In this document: piece after piece, positions 7,059 to 7,259 of the stretch | How the letters are laid out: every line of letters begins with the position of its first letter | How positions within the stretch are numbered: position 1 is the stretch's first letter | From: Mariprofundaceae bacterium | GTDB lineage: Bacteria; Pseudomonadota; Zetaproteobacteria; Mariprofundales; Mariprofundaceae | Reading direction: 5' to 3' | Assembly (NCBI GenBank): GCA_027075825.1 | Contig: JALSZZ010000371.1 | Coordinates: forward strand, 1 to 7,259 | DNA length: 7,259 bases | Translations under genes and position numbers: made by a program | Notes under the pieces: generated by a model | Seen by the model: the letters and a program-made list of their open reading frames with translations, nothing else | Told to the model about the DNA's origin: nothing | Database searches by the model: none

Positions 7059-7259
7059 CACTGAATGGTAATATTGCCTTTCACGCCTTTGGTGCTGGTA
7101 TTCAGGCCAACATCAAAAAGCCGGTCAATGCTCGTCGCCGTTGCATTTTCATGCCCCATATCGATACCGGCTAAGCCAATTTCGTAGCTGAACAGCCCCG
7201 GAGCGGAAAAAATATTCATGGCAGGCGTGCTGCGTCCGGCAATGGTGCGCAGCAGCGCA
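7058..7259 (-). CDS. C-terminal fragment of an unrecognised protein
   Basis: An open frame enters from the right edge and ends at a TGA (7060-7058) that overlaps the next gene's ATG by one base. Sixty-six complete codons are visible. The residues include MNIFSAPGLFSYEIGLAGID, then FDVGLN and a final KGNITIQ. The alternating hydrophobic/polar pattern and high G, N, S and T content suggest beta structure of a surface or periplasmic protein. The end lacks the terminal aromatic residue typical of outer-membrane barrels. No domain is recognised. The frame is supported by continuous openness, the TGATG junction with the DUF3616 gene and protein-like composition. It is presumably the upstream member of the same operon. 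Confidence 0.65.
   Translation of the reverse strand, partial: ALLRTIAGRSTPAMNIFSAPGLFSYEIGLAGIDMGHENATATSIDRLFDVGLNTSTKGVKGNITIQ

Noticed and set aside
7059..7061. GTG at 7061 as the start of the DUF3616 gene
   Set aside because: It would add one residue only. The ATG at 7058 sharing a base with the upstream TGA is the commoner reinitiation arrangement.
1..7259. CRISPR array, tRNA/rRNA genes, insertion sequence or prophage attachment site
   Set aside because: No regularly spaced direct repeats, no clover-leaf pattern, no transposase or integrase motif and no terminal inverted repeats were seen. There is almost no non-coding space.

Overview
The window looks like chromosomal DNA from a proteobacterium, most probably a gammaproteobacterium or a close relative. 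The evidence is a CobU tail, a GTAG-headed REP-type palindrome of the kind common in that group, and receiver/kinase domain styles typical of aquatic proteobacteria. Base composition is balanced and coding density is very high. Nothing marks it as a phage, plasmid or insertion sequence. The genus cannot be named from this sequence alone.

Layout: the left edge (1-184, + strand) carries the last 60 codons of a cobalamin-pathway gene, cobU. A gap of about 105 bp (185-289) with one REP-like hairpin separates it from a convergent minus-strand gene train that fills the rest of the window and continues past the right edge. In transcription order (right to left) the train is: the C-terminal end of an unrecognised beta-rich protein (7259-7058); a secreted DUF3616-type protein (7058-6057); an ABCG-like ABC ATPase (6040-5132); its six-helix ABC-2 permease (5135-4413); a membrane histidine kinase with a periplasmic SBP_bac_3 sensor (4409-2676); a stand-alone CheY/DivK-like receiver (2679-2320); and a soluble hybrid kinase REC-PAS-HisKA-HATPase-REC (2323-290). 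Junctions are TGATG (1-base overlap), a 16-base gap, an ATGA overlap, a 3-base gap, and two more ATGA overlaps. This is almost certainly one polycistronic, translationally coupled unit whose promoter lies outside the window.

Inferred working model: the two-gene transporter moves an unknown substrate across the inner membrane. The SBP-kinase reads a small molecule, or the state of a partner, in the periplasm. Phosphoryl groups then pass among three receiver domains and two kinases. No protein in the window has a DNA-binding domain, a GGDEF/EAL domain or an Hpt domain, so the relay output must be encoded elsewhere or be a protein-protein interaction. The secreted DUF3616 protein and the unknown upstream protein may be periplasmic partners. 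The combination of a split ABCG-like exporter, a DUF3616 protein and an effector-less three-component relay is the main item of interest here.
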